DNA from: Loktanella sp. 5RATIMAR09
GTDB taxonomy: Bacteria; Pseudomonadota; Alphaproteobacteria; Rhodobacterales; Rhodobacteraceae
Assembly (NCBI RefSeq): GCF_001419985.1
Contig: NZ_LJAL01000004.1
Location: 248,001-312,000 of the forward strand
Reading direction: 5' to 3'
DNA length: 64,000 nucleotides
Shown here: piece by piece, positions 42,608 through 51,945 of the stretch
Layout of the letters: each line of letters opens with the position of its first letter
How positions within the stretch are numbered: position 1 is the stretch's first letter
Notes under the pieces: model-generated
What the model was told of the DNA's origin: nothing
What the model saw: the letters and a program-made list of their open reading frames with translations, nothing else
Databases searched by the model: none
Program-made: the position numbers and the translations under genes

Positions 42608-43075
42608 ATGCGTGCATTTGATCTGACACCCCTCTACCGTGCCACCGTTGGCTTCGACCAGATCGCCGATCTGATGGATCGCGCCCTTGCCAGCGATGTT
42701 GGCCAGAACACCTACCCCCCATACAATATCGAAAAAACCGATGATGACGCATGGCGTATCTCGATCGCTGTTGCCGGTTTTTCCGATGACGACCTCTCGA
42801 TCGAGGTCAAAGACCGTGCGCTTCTTGTGACCGGTCGCAAAGCCTCTGATGATAGCGAGCGCACCTACCTGCACCGTGGCATTGCCACCCGCGCATTCGA
42901 GCGCCGCTTCCATCTGGCCGACCACGTGCGCGTGACGGGTGCGAGCCACGAAAACGGCATGCTCAACATTGATCTGGTACGCGAAGTGCCCGAGGCGCTG
43001 AAACCACGCCGGATCGAGATTACGTCTGACGCAAAGAAAGACGCTAATCTGGTCGAGGCGAAGTCGGTTAACTAA
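42608..43075 (+). CDS. Small heat-shock protein, Hsp20/IbpA family
   Basis: A 155-residue alpha-crystallin domain chaperone. It opens MRAFDLTPLYRATVGFDQIADLMDRAL, the IbpA-type N-terminus, followed by the crystallin strands YNIEKTDDDAWRISIAVAGFSDDDLSIEVKDRALLVTGRK and the ENGMLNIDLVREVPEALKPRRIEI end with an I/V-x-I/V-like element. It holds unfolded proteins during heat stress. AAGGA lies eight bases before the ATG, and an RpoH-like promoter is seen at 42480. The arms AGGTCA and TGACCT flank the ribosome site region in the leader, which could fold around it. Confidence 0.92.
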   Translation: MRAFDLTPLYRATVGFDQIADLMDRALASDVGQNTYPPYNIEKTDDDAWRISIAVAGFSDDDLSIEVKDRALLVTGRKASDDSERTYLHRGIATRAFERRFHLADHVRVTGASHENGMLNIDLVREVPEALKPRRIEITSDAKKDANLVEAKSVN

Positions 43076-43098
43076 GCCGACAGCAACCTAAGCAAACG

Positions 43099-43133
43099 AA
43101 AGCGCGCCTTGCATCCGCAATGGTGCGCTTTTT
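43099..43133 (+). terminator. Rho-independent terminator after hsp20
   Basis: AAAGCGCGCC (43099-43108) pairs with GGTGCGCTTT (43122-43131) with one wobble pair, followed by a run of T. It also faces the end of polA on the other strand. Confidence 0.8.
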
Positions 43134-43142
43134 GCTATCCGG

Positions 43143-45959
43143 CTAGTGTGCCTCAGCCCAATTCGCGCCCTGCCCTGCATCCACGGCCAGTTTCACATCC
43201 AGCTTCACCGCCGGATTGCTCGCATTTTCCATGACTTCGCGCGCCACGCCGATCAGATCGTCAGCCGCCTCTTCATTGACCTCGAAGATCAGTTCGTCGT
43301 GCACCTGTAGCAGCATTTTTGCGGGCAGCCCCTCGATCGCCGCAGGCATCCTGATCATTGCGCGGCGGATCACATCTGCCGCTGTTCCCTGAATGGGCGC
43401 GTTGATGGCGGCGCGTTTGGCAAAGCCTGCTTGCGGTCCTTTGGCATTGATCTCGGGCGTATTGATTTTACGCCCGAATAGCGTTTGCACATGCCCGTGC
43501 TCTTTGGCGAAAGCGATGGTGTCATCCATGTAATTGCGGATGCCGGGGAAGCGTTCGAAATAGCGGTCGATGAACCCCTGCGCCTCGGCCCGCGGGATGC
43601 GCAGGTTGCGCGCAAGGCCAAAGCCGGAGATGCCGTAGATCACACCAAAGTTGATCGCTTTGGCCTGACGGCGCACGTCGGGCGTCATCTCGTCCAGCGG
43701 CACATCGAACATTTCCGATGCTGTCATGGCGTGAATGTCGATACCGTCCAGAAACGCCTGTTTCAGCGCATCAATCCCTGCGATATGCGCCAGAATTCGC
43801 AGCTCGATCTGGGAATAGTCGAGGCTCACAATCACCTTACCAGGTTCAGCGACAAAGGCTTCGCGGATGCGCCGCCCTTCCTCGGACCGAACCGGAATGT
43901 TCTGCAAATTCGGATCGGTTGACGCCAGACGGCCTGTGTTTGCACCCGCAATCGAATAGGAGGTGTGCACGCGCCCTGTCTCTTTGTTGATATGCTCTTG
44001 CAGGGCATCCGTATAGGTGGATTTCAACTTCGACAGTTGCCGCCAGTCGAGGATGCGACGCGGCAAGTCGTGCAACGTGGCAAGGTCTTCAAGCACATCG
44101 GCACCGGTGGAATAGGCCCCTGTCTTGCCGGTTGCCGGTTTTTTGCCGTCGGGCATTTCCAGCCCCATTTCGTCGAACAGGATTTCGCCCAACTGCTTGG
44201 GTGAACCGACGTTAAAAGGCCGCCCTGCCATTTCCTGAATTTCCGCCTCAAGCCCTGCCATTTTCTGCGCAAAGGCATTCGACATCCGGCTGAGCGTGTC
44301 GCGGTCCACCTTGATCCCGTTCCGCTCCATCTGCGCCAGCACAGGCACGAGGGGGCGTTCCATCGTTTCATAAACGGTCGTCACATGGTTCACATGGAGT
44401 TGCGGCTTGAACTGCTGCCACAGACGCAGGGTGATGTCGGCATCCTCGGCGGCATATTTCACCGCGTCATCAACGGGGACACGATCAAAGGTGATCGCGG
44501 ATTTGCCGCTGCCCAACAAGGGTTTGATCGGGATCGGCGTGTGGCCCAGATACCGTTCGGACAGGGTATCCATGCCGTGATTATGCAACCCTGCATTCAT
44601 GGCGTAAGACATCAGCATCGTGTCGTCGATAGGCGCAACTGTGATATCAAGACGGGTGAAAATCTTGGTGTCGTACTTCATGTTCTGCCCGATTTTCAGG
44701 ATCGCGGGATCCTCAAGCACGGGTTTCAGCATCGCCAGACATTCCGCCAAATCCATCTGCCCTTCGGCCATGTCATCCGACCCGAACAGATCATCCGAGG
44801 ACGCGGATTTATGGGTCAGCGGGATATAACAGGCCTGCCCCGCCGCGACACAAAGCGAGATGCCGACAAGATCGGCAATCATTTCGTTCAGGCCCGTGGT
44901 TTCGGTATCCACCGCCACATAGCCACGCTCACGGATGCGGTTTATCCAGACCTGCAGGGCCGCCGCATCGCGCACACACTCATAAGCGTCAGCATCAAAA
45001 CCCACCTGCGCGGGTGCGGCCACTTCGGTTGCGGCGGGTGCTGCCGCTTCGATGACGGGTGGTGCAACTCCCAGCTTCTCGGCGATCCGCTTGGTCACCG
45101 TCCGGAATTCCATTTCGGCAAGGAAGCCCATCAAAACCTCTGGATCAGGATCGCGCACCTCCAGATCATCAAGATCGAAATCCAATGTCATATTGCAATC
45201 AAGCTGGACCAGCTTTTTCGACAGCTCGATCTGCGCACGATGCTCAATCAGCGTCTCGCGCCGCTTGGGTTGTTTGATCTCGCCCGCACGGTCCAGCAGG
45301 CTTTCCAGATCACCATACTCGTTGATCAAAAGTGCGGCTGTCTTGATCCCGATCCCCGGCGCACCCGGTACGTTATCCACGCTGTCGCCTGCCAAAGCCT
45401 GCACATCGACGACGCGGTCGGGGCCGACGCCGAACTTTTCAACGACACCATCGCTATCGATGCGCTTGTTCTTCATCGGATCCAGCATCTCAACACCGTC
45501 ACCGACCAACTGCATCAGATCCTTGTCGGATGACACAATCGTTACACGCCCACCGGCATCACGGGCCTGATGGGCAAGGGTTGCGATAATATCGTCGGCC
45601 TCGAACCCTTCCATCTCTTCGCAGGCGATATTGAACGCCTTGGTCGCCACGCGGGTCAGGGGGATTTGCGGGCGCAGGTCCTCTGGCATCGCGTCGCGGT
45701 TGGCCTTGTACTGGTCGTACATATCGTTGCGGAACGTATGGCTGCCCTTGTCGAAAATCACGGCGACATGGGTGGCGGCATCGTCACCATTGTTGCCGTC
45801 GACATAGCGTTGCAGCATGTTGACGAAACCGCTGACCGCACCAACAGGCAGCCCGTCTGATTTGCGTGTGAGGGGCGGTAGCGCGTGATAAGCGCGGAAA
45901 ATGAAGGCCGAGCCGTCAATCAGATGCAGGTGACAGCCTTTGCCGAATTTCGTTTCCAT
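43143..45959 (-). CDS. polA: DNA polymerase I
   Basis: A 938-residue family A polymerase. The 5'-3' exonuclease/FEN domain (about 1-300) has DGSAFIFRAYHALPPL and acidic metal ligands. The 3'-5' proofreading domain (about 330-520) keeps the DxE motif (VDTETTGLNE), so proofreading is probably active. The polymerase domain (about 540-938) has motif A VSLDYSQIELRILAH, the O-helix RRQAKAINFGVIYG and motif C QVHDELIFEV. It processes Okazaki fragments and fills repair gaps. Length is normal. The gene upstream on the same strand is a zinc-finger protein about 100 bases away. Confidence 0.96.
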   Translation of the reverse strand: METKFGKGCHLHLIDGSAFIFRAYHALPPLTRKSDGLPVGAVSGFVNMLQRYVDGNNGDDAATHVAVIFDKGSHTFRNDMYDQYKANRDAMPEDLRPQIPLTRVATKAFNIACEEMEGFEADDIIATLAHQARDAGGRVTIVSSDKDLMQLVGDGVEMLDPMKNKRIDSDGVVEKFGVGPDRVVDVQALAGDSVDNVPGAPGIGIKTAALLINEYGDLESLLDRAGEIKQPKRRETLIEHRAQIELSKKLVQLDCNMTLDFDLDDLEVRDPDPEVLMGFLAEMEFRTVTKRIAEKLGVAPPVIEAAAPAATEVAAPAQVGFDADAYECVRDAAALQVWINRIRERGYVAVDTETTGLNEMIADLVGISLCVAAGQACYIPLTHKSASSDDLFGSDDMAEGQMDLAECLAMLKPVLEDPAILKIGQNMKYDTKIFTRLDITVAPIDDTMLMSYAMNAGLHNHGMDTLSERYLGHTPIPIKPLLGSGKSAITFDRVPVDDAVKYAAEDADITLRLWQQFKPQLHVNHVTTVYETMERPLVPVLAQMERNGIKVDRDTLSRMSNAFAQKMAGLEAEIQEMAGRPFNVGSPKQLGEILFDEMGLEMPDGKKPATGKTGAYSTGADVLEDLATLHDLPRRILDWRQLSKLKSTYTDALQEHINKETGRVHTSYSIAGANTGRLASTDPNLQNIPVRSEEGRRIREAFVAEPGKVIVSLDYSQIELRILAHIAGIDALKQAFLDGIDIHAMTASEMFDVPLDEMTPDVRRQAKAINFGVIYGISGFGLARNLRIPRAEAQGFIDRYFERFPGIRNYMDDTIAFAKEHGHVQTLFGRKINTPEINAKGPQAGFAKRAAINAPIQGTAADVIRRAMIRMPAAIEGLPAKMLLQVHDELIFEVNEEAADDLIGVAREVMENASNPAVKLDVKLAVDAGQGANWAEAH

Positions 45960-46062
45960 CGTTTCATCCCCTCATGTCCTGGACGCAGATGTGCCATGCT
46001 ACGCATCATGGTTCCAGTGACCATCTGCCTTGCAGCGACACTTAGCGCAAAAACAGGATGGG

Positions 46063-46242
46063 TCAGACTTTGCCTTCAAAGTCCTTGTGCACAAGCTTTG
46101 CATCGCAATAGGGACATTCAATCCAGCCTTGATCATGCGGGATTTGAAGCCATACGCGGGGGTGGCCCAGTGCACCTTCACCGCCATCACAGGCCACGCG
46201 CCAATCGTGAACAATCTTTGTTTCGGGGGCTGGTGTGGACAT
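46063..46242 (-). CDS. zf-CHCC zinc-finger protein (NDUFS6-like)
   Basis: A 59-residue protein with the zf-CHCC signature: [19 protein letters not shown], then [10 protein letters not shown]. The ligands are Cys, His, Cys, Cys, as in the mitochondrial complex I subunit NDUFS6 and its alphaproteobacterial homologues. Probably assists complex I; this is family knowledge. Two adjacent ATGs occur, and the second has AGG at correct spacing. A much longer frame extends upstream to 46611 through the ABC gene on the other strand and is not supported. Divergent from the ABC ATPase gene. Confidence 0.85.
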   Translation of the reverse strand: MSTPAPETKIVHDWRVACDGGEGALGHPRVWLQIPHDQGWIECPYCDAKLVHKDFEGKV

Positions 46243-46329
46243 CATCTTACCTGTCTGGTTGCCGCGGGGCACGCCCCGCCTTAAGTCTGCACCAGACATA
46301 CCGCAGCTGCGGCGCAGGGGAAAGACAAC

Positions 46330-47259
46330 ATGACCGACAATGCCATAGAAATTCAGGGGCTGAAAAAAACCTATGCCGCGACCGGACGCAGCCCTGCCAA
46401 AGAGGCACTGAAAGGCATCGACCTGAACATTCCGCGCGGATCTATTTTTGGCCTTTTGGGGCCGAATGGCGCGGGCAAATCGACGCTGATCAATATTCTG
46501 GCAGGTCTGGTCGTCAAGACAGAGGGCACAGTGAATATCTGGGGCTTTGATCAGGACAAGAATCCGCGCCAGTCGCGCGCGGCCATCGGGATCATGCCGC
46601 AAGAGCCGCATCTGGACCCGTTCTTTACACCGGCAGGATCGCTCGACGTGCAGGCGGGGCTTTACGGTGTGCCCAAAAGCCAGCGCAGGACAGCCGAAAT
46701 TCTGGACCTGATCGGGCTGACAGACAAGGCCGACGCCTATGCGCGCTCGCTCTCGGGCGGCATGCGGCGCAGGCTTTTACTGGGCAAGGCGCTGGTGCAT
46801 TCACCGCAGATCCTTGTGCTGGACGAACCCACCGCAGGTGTCGATATCGAACTGCGCAACATGCTTTGGCAGAACGTGCGCAAGCTGAATGATGAGGGCA
46901 TGACGATCATCCTCACGACCCACTACCTCGAAGAGGCCGAAGAAATGTGCGACGATATCGCCATCATCAACCATGGCGAGGTGATCGTGCGCGACAGCAC
47001 CGCCAACCTGCTGGGGCGTTTGGACAGCAAGACGCTTGTGATTACACCTGAAACCGAGGCCGACCTGCCCGCCCTGCCCGATAATATCACAGGCCATAAG
47101 CTACCAAATGGGACGCTCACGTTCACCTATACGAGCGGCACCACCCCAGCGGATCAAATCCTCAACATCGTGCGCGACGCAGGGATCACCATCAAGGATG
47201 TTAAAACCGAAGAGGCCCATCTTGAAGAGGTGTTCTTGTCGCTCACATCTTCGAAATAG
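46330..47259 (+). CDS. ABC transporter ATPase, ABC-2 exporter type (YadG-like)
   Basis: A 309-residue ATPase with Walker [12 protein letters not shown] (about 47-57), Q-loop in [13 protein letters not shown], signature SLSGGMRRR (about 136-144), Walker [12 protein letters not shown] and switch His in LTTHYLEE. The C-terminal 70 residues form the accessory domain seen in DrrA/CcmA-type ABC-2 exporters. These normally pair with a separate permease, but neither neighbour is one, so the permease is encoded elsewhere or the gene works alone. It ends close to the palindrome at 47301. Confidence 0.9.
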   Translation: MTDNAIEIQGLKKTYAATGRSPAKEALKGIDLNIPRGSIFGLLGPNGAGKSTLINILAGLVVKTEGTVNIWGFDQDKNPRQSRAAIGIMPQEPHLDPFFTPAGSLDVQAGLYGVPKSQRRTAEILDLIGLTDKADAYARSLSGGMRRRLLLGKALVHSPQILVLDEPTAGVDIELRNMLWQNVRKLNDEGMTIILTTHYLEEAEEMCDDIAIINHGEVIVRDSTANLLGRLDSKTLVITPETEADLPALPDNITGHKLPNGTLTFTYTSGTTPADQILNIVRDAGITIKDVKTEEAHLEEVFLSLTSSK

Positions 47260-47300
47260 GCATGGACTTTCTATGTCCAATCAAACTTCCCCCGGAGGGC

Positions 47301-47322
47301 ATCAAAATTCTTGAATTTTGAT
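47301..47322. terminator. Perfect palindrome between convergent genes, second repeat family
   Basis: ATCAAAATTC, TT, GAATTTTGAT: 10-bp arms without mismatch. It lies between the ABC ATPase and HIT genes and touches the HIT stop codon. It shares the outer CAAAAT...ATTTTG arms with the palindrome at 119-138 and probably acts as a terminator. Confidence 0.7.
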
Positions 47323-47684
47323 TACTTCGCCAACATCCGCCCCATCGGCCGACCGCCCAGAATATGCATGTGGTAATGCGGCACTTCCTGCACACCATTC
47401 ATCCGGGTGTTCGCGATGGCGCGGAAACCGTCTTCAACGTCAGTCAGGCGACAGACCTCGGCCACAGCCTGCATAAAGCCTGAATGTTCCTCTGCCGACG
47501 CGTCGCGGGCAAAGTGATCGAGGCTCATGTAGGGGCCTTTGGGAATGACCAGCACATGCACGGGCGCCTGCGGCGTGATATCTTCAAAGGCCAGCGCGTG
47601 CTCGTTTTCATAGACGGTTTTATTGGGGATCTCTCCGCGCAGGATTTTGGCAAAGATATTCTGATCGTCGTAGGCGTATTCCAT
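47322..47684 (-). CDS. hinT: HIT (histidine triad) family nucleotide hydrolase, HinT type
   Basis: A 120-residue HINT-like protein. It starts MEYAYDDQNIFAKILRGEIPNKTVYENEHALAFEDI and ends with the catalytic triad HYHMHILGG (HxHxH). Such enzymes hydrolyse purine nucleoside phosphoramidates and aminoacyl adenylates. GAGGA before the second in-frame ATG supports 47684 over 47696. Downstream of the glycosyltransferase gene by nine bases, so probably co-transcribed, though a functional link is not obvious. Confidence 0.92.
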   Translation of the reverse strand: MEYAYDDQNIFAKILRGEIPNKTVYENEHALAFEDITPQAPVHVLVIPKGPYMSLDHFARDASAEEHSGFMQAVAEVCRLTDVEDGFRAIANTRMNGVQEVPHYHMHILGGRPMGRMLAK

Positions 47685-47692
47685 GGGGGTCC

Positions 47693-49270
47693 TCAATCAA
47701 CAAAAAGATGGGGGGTATCGGCAAGCGTGCGTGCTACATCCGGTGACACGCTCAGAAACTGCGCAAGTGCAGAGGCGTTTTCATCCGTCGTCGCGGTTTC
47801 CTTGAGGCGGCTGGCATTCACGAATTGCGCATCGCGAATGGCTTCGCGCTCATAAACCATGTCATGACGGATCGTTGGCAAAAGCCGCGCGAACGTTGCT
47901 TCACTGGTCTGCGGACCGGCAAGCCCCACCCGCATCGCGTGACCGACCAGATAATCATCATCAAAACCGCATTCGATCTCCAGCAAGCGCACGGTCGCGC
48001 GGTCGGTGTAGAAATCGGTAATCAGATCGAGGCTGGAGGTATCAAGACAGATCACCAAGCGGTCACTGTCGAAATGGTCAAAAAGCAACCGCATCAGGGC
48101 CCGGCGATGCCGCCCGCGTTTCTGCAACGACGTCTCAATGCCACCCAGATCCGGCAAAGGCGTCGCGTCTTCGTTGAAAAGGTACTCCAACGCAGGCACG
48201 TTGGTATGATGCTGAATTCCCGCGACAAGTCGCTTTGCCACGTGCCATTTCTTGCAGGCGATGATCATCAACTCGCGGCTGCGGCCCAATGTTGTTTCAT
48301 TCTCCCAAAACCGCGGTGCAAAGCGCCGCCCGACCCGACCCCGCCCTGTGAGAAACTGAAACAGTTGCCGCCCCTCGTCCGAAATCACAAAGTCCATCCG
48401 GTCGCTGGCGTATAACGCGCCCAAACGGGTGCGCAGATCTTCTGCCTCGACACTGATCTTGCGGGCAAAGAGCGATCCTTGCCCCAAAAGCAGCTCGTAA
48501 TGATCGTTATAGAAGGTCACCGGCATGCCGTAGTCGGTGAACATCAGAAACGTCAGCGTGCGGTTCTCGATCTCGCGGGCGGGCACAAGATGGCGCACGA
48601 GGGTCTGAAAAAACGTCTCGTCCGGAATCCAAGTTGTGCGAAAAAAGCGCATGACATCACGGCGGGTATAGGCGAAGTCCAGTATCGCCTCGATGGTCTG
48701 ACGGCGCAGACACCACCATTGGCTGCCTATCATGATTTGCAAATCCTCGGGGATTTTGCGTGTCATCCTGAACCGCTTTTGCAACTCTAGCGCGGTGTAG
48801 AACCGGCGCTTCTGGGTCCGCTCGTTAAAGAAATGGCGGTAAACCAGCCGTTCCTCGCGAAAGCCCGTCTTGATCCAGTTGCTGTCAAAGAAATCATGGC
48901 TTTCAATGTAATCCACATCGTTTGCATCCAGCAGTTCATGGGCGAATTTCGCAGACTTGATGGGCATGCAATCGCCCGACACCATGTAGAAATGGGTGGC
49001 GCGCGGAAAGGCTGTGACAGCGGCTTCCACGGCATGCAATGTTGCTTGCACGAGGCTCCATTCGCCCCAACCGCATTTCACCCGTCGTTTGGCAAAGGCG
49101 ACATTCTCGTTTTCGGCCAAAGCCGCTTTGATTTCGCTGAAATCCGACGCCGCCGCAGAGGCATCAAAGTGAATCGCAATATAGTCACCCGCTGCCGTCA
49201 ACTGCTCTGCCTGCTGGATTATCGCCGCAGGATTCTTGTGGCAGAGCAAGATAAAAGCGACACGTGCCAT
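47693..49270 (-). CDS. GT14 core-2/I-branching-like glycosyltransferase with DUF5928 C-terminus
   Basis: A 525-residue protein. The N-terminal GT14 (Branch) domain has MARVAFILLCHKNPAAIIQQAEQLTAAGDYIAIHFDASA, THFYMVSGDCMPIKSA and IGSQWWCLRR...WIPDETFFQTLVRH, the pattern of beta-1,6-N-acetylglucosaminyltransferases. The C-terminal 200 residues correspond to the DUF5928-type extension of Rhodobacterales, in which ALEYLF and an RRALMRLLFDHFDSDRLVICLDT segment stand out. Acceptor unknown. A frame reaching 49603 is open upstream but would run through the neighbouring divergent gene. Divergent from a sulfotransferase gene; both probably decorate the same surface glycan. Confidence 0.86.
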   Translation of the reverse strand: MARVAFILLCHKNPAAIIQQAEQLTAAGDYIAIHFDASAAASDFSEIKAALAENENVAFAKRRVKCGWGEWSLVQATLHAVEAAVTAFPRATHFYMVSGDCMPIKSAKFAHELLDANDVDYIESHDFFDSNWIKTGFREERLVYRHFFNERTQKRRFYTALELQKRFRMTRKIPEDLQIMIGSQWWCLRRQTIEAILDFAYTRRDVMRFFRTTWIPDETFFQTLVRHLVPAREIENRTLTFLMFTDYGMPVTFYNDHYELLLGQGSLFARKISVEAEDLRTRLGALYASDRMDFVISDEGRQLFQFLTGRGRVGRRFAPRFWENETTLGRSRELMIIACKKWHVAKRLVAGIQHHTNVPALEYLFNEDATPLPDLGGIETSLQKRGRHRRALMRLLFDHFDSDRLVICLDTSSLDLITDFYTDRATVRLLEIECGFDDDYLVGHAMRVGLAGPQTSEATFARLLPTIRHDMVYEREAIRDAQFVNASRLKETATTDENASALAQFLSVSPDVARTLADTPHLFVD

Positions 49271-49387
49271 GTTTTCGTTCGATCCTCTTTCACAAGTCGT
49301 GTTCAAAGCTGTCATAACGCGAACAGTCATTGAAGTTACAGGCTTTCTTTGCTTTGAAAGAGCATAGTATTTGAAAAGGATTTTTGC

Positions 49388-50206
49388 GTGGCGAATTTTC
49401 CGGGAACCTGGATGACCGAGAGCGAAAGCGTGGTTTACCGCGTTGTGCCAAAATGCGCCTGCTCGACGATCGGGCAGATCATGTATTATTCCGACCATGG
49501 CAATTTCTTTGACGGCGACATCCACGACGCCAAGTCCGGCATCCATAAATGGGCACATGACGAAAGCAAGCCGCTGATCGAACGGAACGTGGCGGCGCAT
49601 CAAAGCTATGCTTTCACCTGCGTGCGCAATCCCTACACGCGCATCCTGTCGTCTTTCTTTGACAAGATTTGCGGCGTGCAGCGCAACGGCAAATACTATC
49701 GCGGCAATCTGGTGCCACTGTTGATCCAGAAGTACGGGATCGAGGTGGGCGACCCCGAAAGCGGCTTTGAATTCGACCAGATCAAGAGTTTCCGGCGCTT
49801 CCTTTTATTCGCGCGTGATACCATCCGCTGGCGCCGCCCGATGGAGCCTGACATCCATTGGTCGGCCATGTCCGGCCATATCTCCACCTTCATCGTAAAC
49901 GGCGGGCGTTACGACAACATTTTCTGGACCGAGAAATTCAATGACGGGATGCAGCAGGTGCTGGACGGTATCGAAACCAAGCATCCTGTCGACCTGGCGC
50001 AAATCCCGCGCTTTAACGAAAGCGAAGGACACGGACCCAAACGTGCCCATCCTGTCGAGGATTACTTCGACGATCTGTCCATGCATATCGTCTATGAAAT
50101 CTACAAGAAGGACTTTCGCATCTTCAAATACGATTTCGAAAATCCTGCCAACAAGATGCCAATTGGCGACATTGATCTGGATGAGGTTCACGCCAAACTC
50201 GGCTGA
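49388..50206 (+). CDS. Sulfotransferase family 2 protein
   Basis: A 272-residue carbohydrate-type sulfotransferase. The 5'-phosphosulfate-binding loop is VVPKCACSTI at about residues 18-27, and the 3'-phosphate site is CVRNPYTRILSSF at about 78-90. The start is GTG 49388 with AAGGA eight bases upstream. It would move a sulfuryl group from PAPS to a sugar hydroxyl. No lipid or transmembrane segment is seen. Context with a GT14 enzyme and a further unknown protein suggests capsule or exopolysaccharide modification. Confidence 0.87.
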   Translation: MANFPGTWMTESESVVYRVVPKCACSTIGQIMYYSDHGNFFDGDIHDAKSGIHKWAHDESKPLIERNVAAHQSYAFTCVRNPYTRILSSFFDKICGVQRNGKYYRGNLVPLLIQKYGIEVGDPESGFEFDQIKSFRRFLLFARDTIRWRRPMEPDIHWSAMSGHISTFIVNGGRYDNIFWTEKFNDGMQQVLDGIETKHPVDLAQIPRFNESEGHGPKRAHPVEDYFDDLSMHIVYEIYKKDFRIFKYDFENPANKMPIGDIDLDEVHAKLG

Positions 50207-50267
50207 CACTCGACATTTGCGCGGCACGGCCTAACTCTTTGATCGTAAAGACGAAGGATGTGGTCTT

Positions 50268-50975
50268 ATGTCGGTCGTATTGATCCTGGGCAGTGGCCCG
50301 AATGTCGTAAAATGCCGTGAATGGCCGCGTGATCCGTTTGATCGGATCGTTGCCATCAATAACGCGTGGGCCGTGCGCCCTGATTGGGATGATCTGATCC
50401 ATCCTGACGACTTTCCGATTGAGCGGATGCCGGTCGATATGTCCGCCAGCCAACGGATCATCCGCGCAACAGACTATGTGCCGCTCCAGAATACGCTGGG
50501 TGGGTTTGTTTATGCCGGTGGCACGATGGCCTTTACGGCATCCTACTGGGCTTTGGCCGCGCTTAAACCAAAGGTGATTGCCGTTCTGGGCTGCGATATG
50601 GTTTACCGCGACACCCGCAAAACCCACTTCTACGGTAAAGGCACAGCCGATCCCTTGCGCGAAGACGTCTCTCTGCGGTCTCTTGAGGCAAAATCTGCGC
50701 GCCTGATGGCACTGGCTGCACGCCAAGGCTGCGCGATGGTCAACCTGTCAACCGACGAAAGCAGACTGGTGTTTCCGCGCGCCACGCCAGAAGCGGCAGC
50801 AGAAGCCAAGCCACTGTCACCTAACGAAGCGGTCATCGACGCCGCTTTGGCCCAAGAGGAACGTTTGGGGTATTACGTCCCATCCGGCAAATACTGGAAA
50901 GAGGAAAGCCGCTTTGACATAGGCGCGATTGATGCGCTGGATGCGCTCTGGCTTAAAGCAGCCCCTGCCCTTTGA
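50268..50975 (+). CDS. Conserved protein of unknown function beside sulfotransferase
   Basis: A 235-residue soluble protein. It begins with a strand and glycine turn (MSVVLILGSGPNVVKCREWP) and then AINNAWAVRPDWDDLIHPDDFPIERMP and VIAVLGCDMVYRD, a Rossmann-like alternating alpha/beta layout. The GSGPN start and the phrase about naming a place or position (INNAW) resemble nucleotide-sugar-dependent glycosyltransferases of the sialyltransferase type only in outline, so no function is assigned. It follows the sulfotransferase by 61 bases and its end overlaps the adenosine kinase end by 23 bases on the opposite strand. Confidence 0.7.
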   Translation: MSVVLILGSGPNVVKCREWPRDPFDRIVAINNAWAVRPDWDDLIHPDDFPIERMPVDMSASQRIIRATDYVPLQNTLGGFVYAGGTMAFTASYWALAALKPKVIAVLGCDMVYRDTRKTHFYGKGTADPLREDVSLRSLEAKSARLMALAARQGCAMVNLSTDESRLVFPRATPEAAAEAKPLSPNEAVIDAALAQEERLGYYVPSGKYWKEESRFDIGAIDALDALWLKAAPAL

Positions 50976-51945
50976 ACAACGCTTTCAGATCCGCCTCGGG
51001 GCGCGCACCGATGTGGCTGATGACCTCGGAAGCGGCGGAATTACCCATCTTTGCGCATGTCTCAAGGTCATACCCGTTGGTCAGACCCCACAGGAACGCA
51101 CCGGCAAAAAGATCACCCGCGCCAGTGGCATCAACAATGTCGGTCGGTACCGCAGGCACATGCCAGTGCTGGCCCTCAGCCAAGACATGCACGCCATTTT
51201 CACTGTCGGTACAGGCCACAATCGCCACCTCTGACGCTGCCCGCGCCAAAGCACCGTCAAAATCATCCGTCTGATACATCGACCCCATTTCAGCGCGGTT
51301 GCAGAACAACAGGTCAACGTGATCGCGGATCATATCGCGGAACGCATCGCGGTGCCGGTCTATGCAGAAAGGATCAGACAGCGTCAGGGACACACGCCCG
51401 CCTGCGCCCTTGCAGGCCGCAACCGCCTTGGCAAAAGCCGCATGGCTGTCTGGCCCGTCAAAACGGTAACCTTCCAGATAAATCCATTCGGCCTCGGCCA
51501 TCTGGTCTTCGTCAATATCGTCAGCGGACAGAAATTCAGTGACGCCCAGATAGGTGTTCATTGACCGCTCGCCATCGGGTGTGACGATCACAATGCAGCG
51601 GCCCGTTTCGGCCTCATCAGTCTTGGGTGCCATCGCGGTTTCATAGCTTGCCCCCTGCGCCCGCAGATCATGGGCAAAGATCGCGCCCAGCTGGTCATTC
51701 TTGACCTTCCCCACATAGGCGGTGCGTCCACCCAGATGGGCAATCCCTGCAATCGTGTTCGCCGCCGATCCGCCGCTGATCTCTTTTGCGGGGCCAACGC
51801 GGGAATACAGATCAACCGCACGGTCCATGTCGATCAGTTGCATGATGCCTTTTTCAACACCCGCCTGGGCCAGAAACGCATCTTCGGCGCGCGCCAAAAC
51901 ATCGACAATCGCGTTACCGATGCCCACGACCTGATACTTTTTCAT
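50953..51945 (-). CDS. Adenosine kinase / PfkB family carbohydrate kinase
   Basis: A 330-residue ribokinase-fold enzyme. The N-terminal GIGNAIVDVLARAEDAFL and SGGSAANTIAGIAHLGG motifs and the C-terminal PfkB signature DATGAGDLFAGAFLWG with its catalytic aspartate are all present. The close family is adenosine kinase (phosphorylating adenosine to AMP), but substrate preference within PfkB enzymes is not safe from sequence. The start overlaps the nth stop by four bases, so the two genes are co-translated. Confidence 0.87.
   Translation of the reverse strand: MKKYQVVGIGNAIVDVLARAEDAFLAQAGVEKGIMQLIDMDRAVDLYSRVGPAKEISGGSAANTIAGIAHLGGRTAYVGKVKNDQLGAIFAHDLRAQGASYETAMAPKTDEAETGRCIVIVTPDGERSMNTYLGVTEFLSADDIDEDQMAEAEWIYLEGYRFDGPDSHAAFAKAVAACKGAGGRVSLTLSDPFCIDRHRDAFRDMIRDHVDLLFCNRAEMGSMYQTDDFDGALARAASEVAIVACTDSENGVHVLAEGQHWHVPAVPTDIVDATGAGDLFAGAFLWGLTNGYDLETCAKMGNSAASEVISHIGARPEADLKALFKGQGLL

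Noticed and set aside
44385-45533. A 382-codon plus-strand ORF opposite polA
   Set aside because: Translation has no domain pattern; polA motifs on the other strand are complete.
46063-46611. Long 182-codon form of the zinc-finger gene
   Set aside because: The upstream two thirds run antisense through the ABC ATPase; only the last 59 codons match the zf-CHCC family and have a ribosome site.
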